A DNA stretch of 64,000 nucleotides, taken from JBJMHZ01 sp045807125 (GTDB lineage Bacteria > Actinomycetota > Actinomycetes > JAWWOL01). The position numbers were made by a program, and so were the translations under genes. The stretch lies in assembly GCA_045807125.1 (NCBI GenBank), contig JBJMHZ010000004.1, positions 62,001-126,000 on the forward strand. The letters are read 5' to 3'. Shown in pieces: positions 63,858 through 64,000 of this stretch (the first letter of the stretch is position 1; each line of letters begins with the position of its first letter). The notes below the pieces were generated by a model. The model had not been told where the DNA came from and ran no database searches. It worked only from the letters and a program-made list of their open reading frames with translations.

Positions 63858-64000
63858 GGCCAGCTCCCCTCCCAGGCCGACGCGACGACGAGCTCCTTCA
63901 CCTCGCAGCCGGACGGCTGCGCGAGCGCGAACAGCACGGCTCGCGCGGTGTCCTCCGGCCGGTTGAGCTTCGCGTCGGCCGGCGGCTTGTAGCGCTCGTC
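63854..64000 (-). CDS. SDR-family oxidoreductase, C-terminal end only
   Basis: The last 48 residues of a gene that enters from beyond the window. The reading is DERYKPPADAKLNRPEDTAR, then AVLFALAQPSGCEVKELVV and ASAWEGSWP. This is the typical end of classical short-chain dehydrogenases of the YdfG-like group (PEDVARAVLFAL...VRELVV). It is the first visible gene of the SDR-carbamoyltransferase-GT2-GT1 unit. The cofactor motif lies outside the window. Confidence 0.7.
   Translation of the reverse strand, partial: DERYKPPADAKLNRPEDTARAVLFALAQPSGCEVKELVVASAWEGSWP

Overview
This is a gene-dense, very GC-rich (>70% by eye) window from the chromosome of an actinobacterium. The evidence is the conserved gene order lepA-hemW-hrcA-dnaJ-rsmE-HIT-phoH-ybeY-CNNM-(cdd-like)-era-recO-uppS-zur-glyS-ppdK-rsgA-dgt-dnaG-sigA, a mycothiol-dependent-enzyme relative, frequent GTG starts, ATGA/GTGA stop-start overlaps and many starts that look leaderless. 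The genus cannot be fixed from sequence alone. No rRNA, tRNA, IS element, prophage or CRISPR array was seen.

Layout. 1-6.3 kb: lepA (5' end outside the window), small accessory genes and hemW. 6.3-10.5 kb: a cytochrome P450 with an unusual I-helix, a 680-bp gene-free stretch, a CPA1 Na+/H+ antiporter and a lipoprotein. 10.6-13.6 kb: the heat-shock group hrcA-dnaJ-rsmE with a CIRCE operator. 13.7-16.3 kb: a possible 45-aa gene, then an ECF sigma factor coupled to a membrane-anchored beta-propeller partner. 16.3-26.1 kb: RNA-maturation and housekeeping genes (HIT, phoH, ybeY, CNNM, degenerate cytidine deaminase, era, aminotransferase, YbhN-type membrane protein, recO, uppS, VOC). 26.1-27.3 kb: zur and a ZIP zinc transporter, with a Zur-box-like palindrome on the promoter. 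29-42.7 kb: glyS, ppdK, ydcF, rsgA, dgt, ferredoxin reductase, M23 lipoprotein, dnaG and sigA. 42.7-44.1 kb: an MFS exporter.

44.2-57.4 kb is the most distinctive part. A leftward block of four exported proteins is present, three of them small or medium-sized with shared N-terminal W-S and/or C-terminal Cys-[KQ]-[GS]-Ala motifs. Divergent from it lies a NarL-type two-component system, followed by a 2298-aa secreted protein of about 25 Ig-like repeats in a nested super-repeat, ending in a PxKF-type domain. This looks like a regulated cell-surface or matrix locus.

57.4-64 kb: a GNAT acetyltransferase, a well-preserved ACC deaminase (acdS, often plant-associated), a mycothiol-dependent-enzyme relative, and a leftward, translationally coupled SDR - carbamoyltransferase - GT2 - GT1 operon that runs out of the window and probably makes a carbamoylated glycan or glycosylated metabolite.
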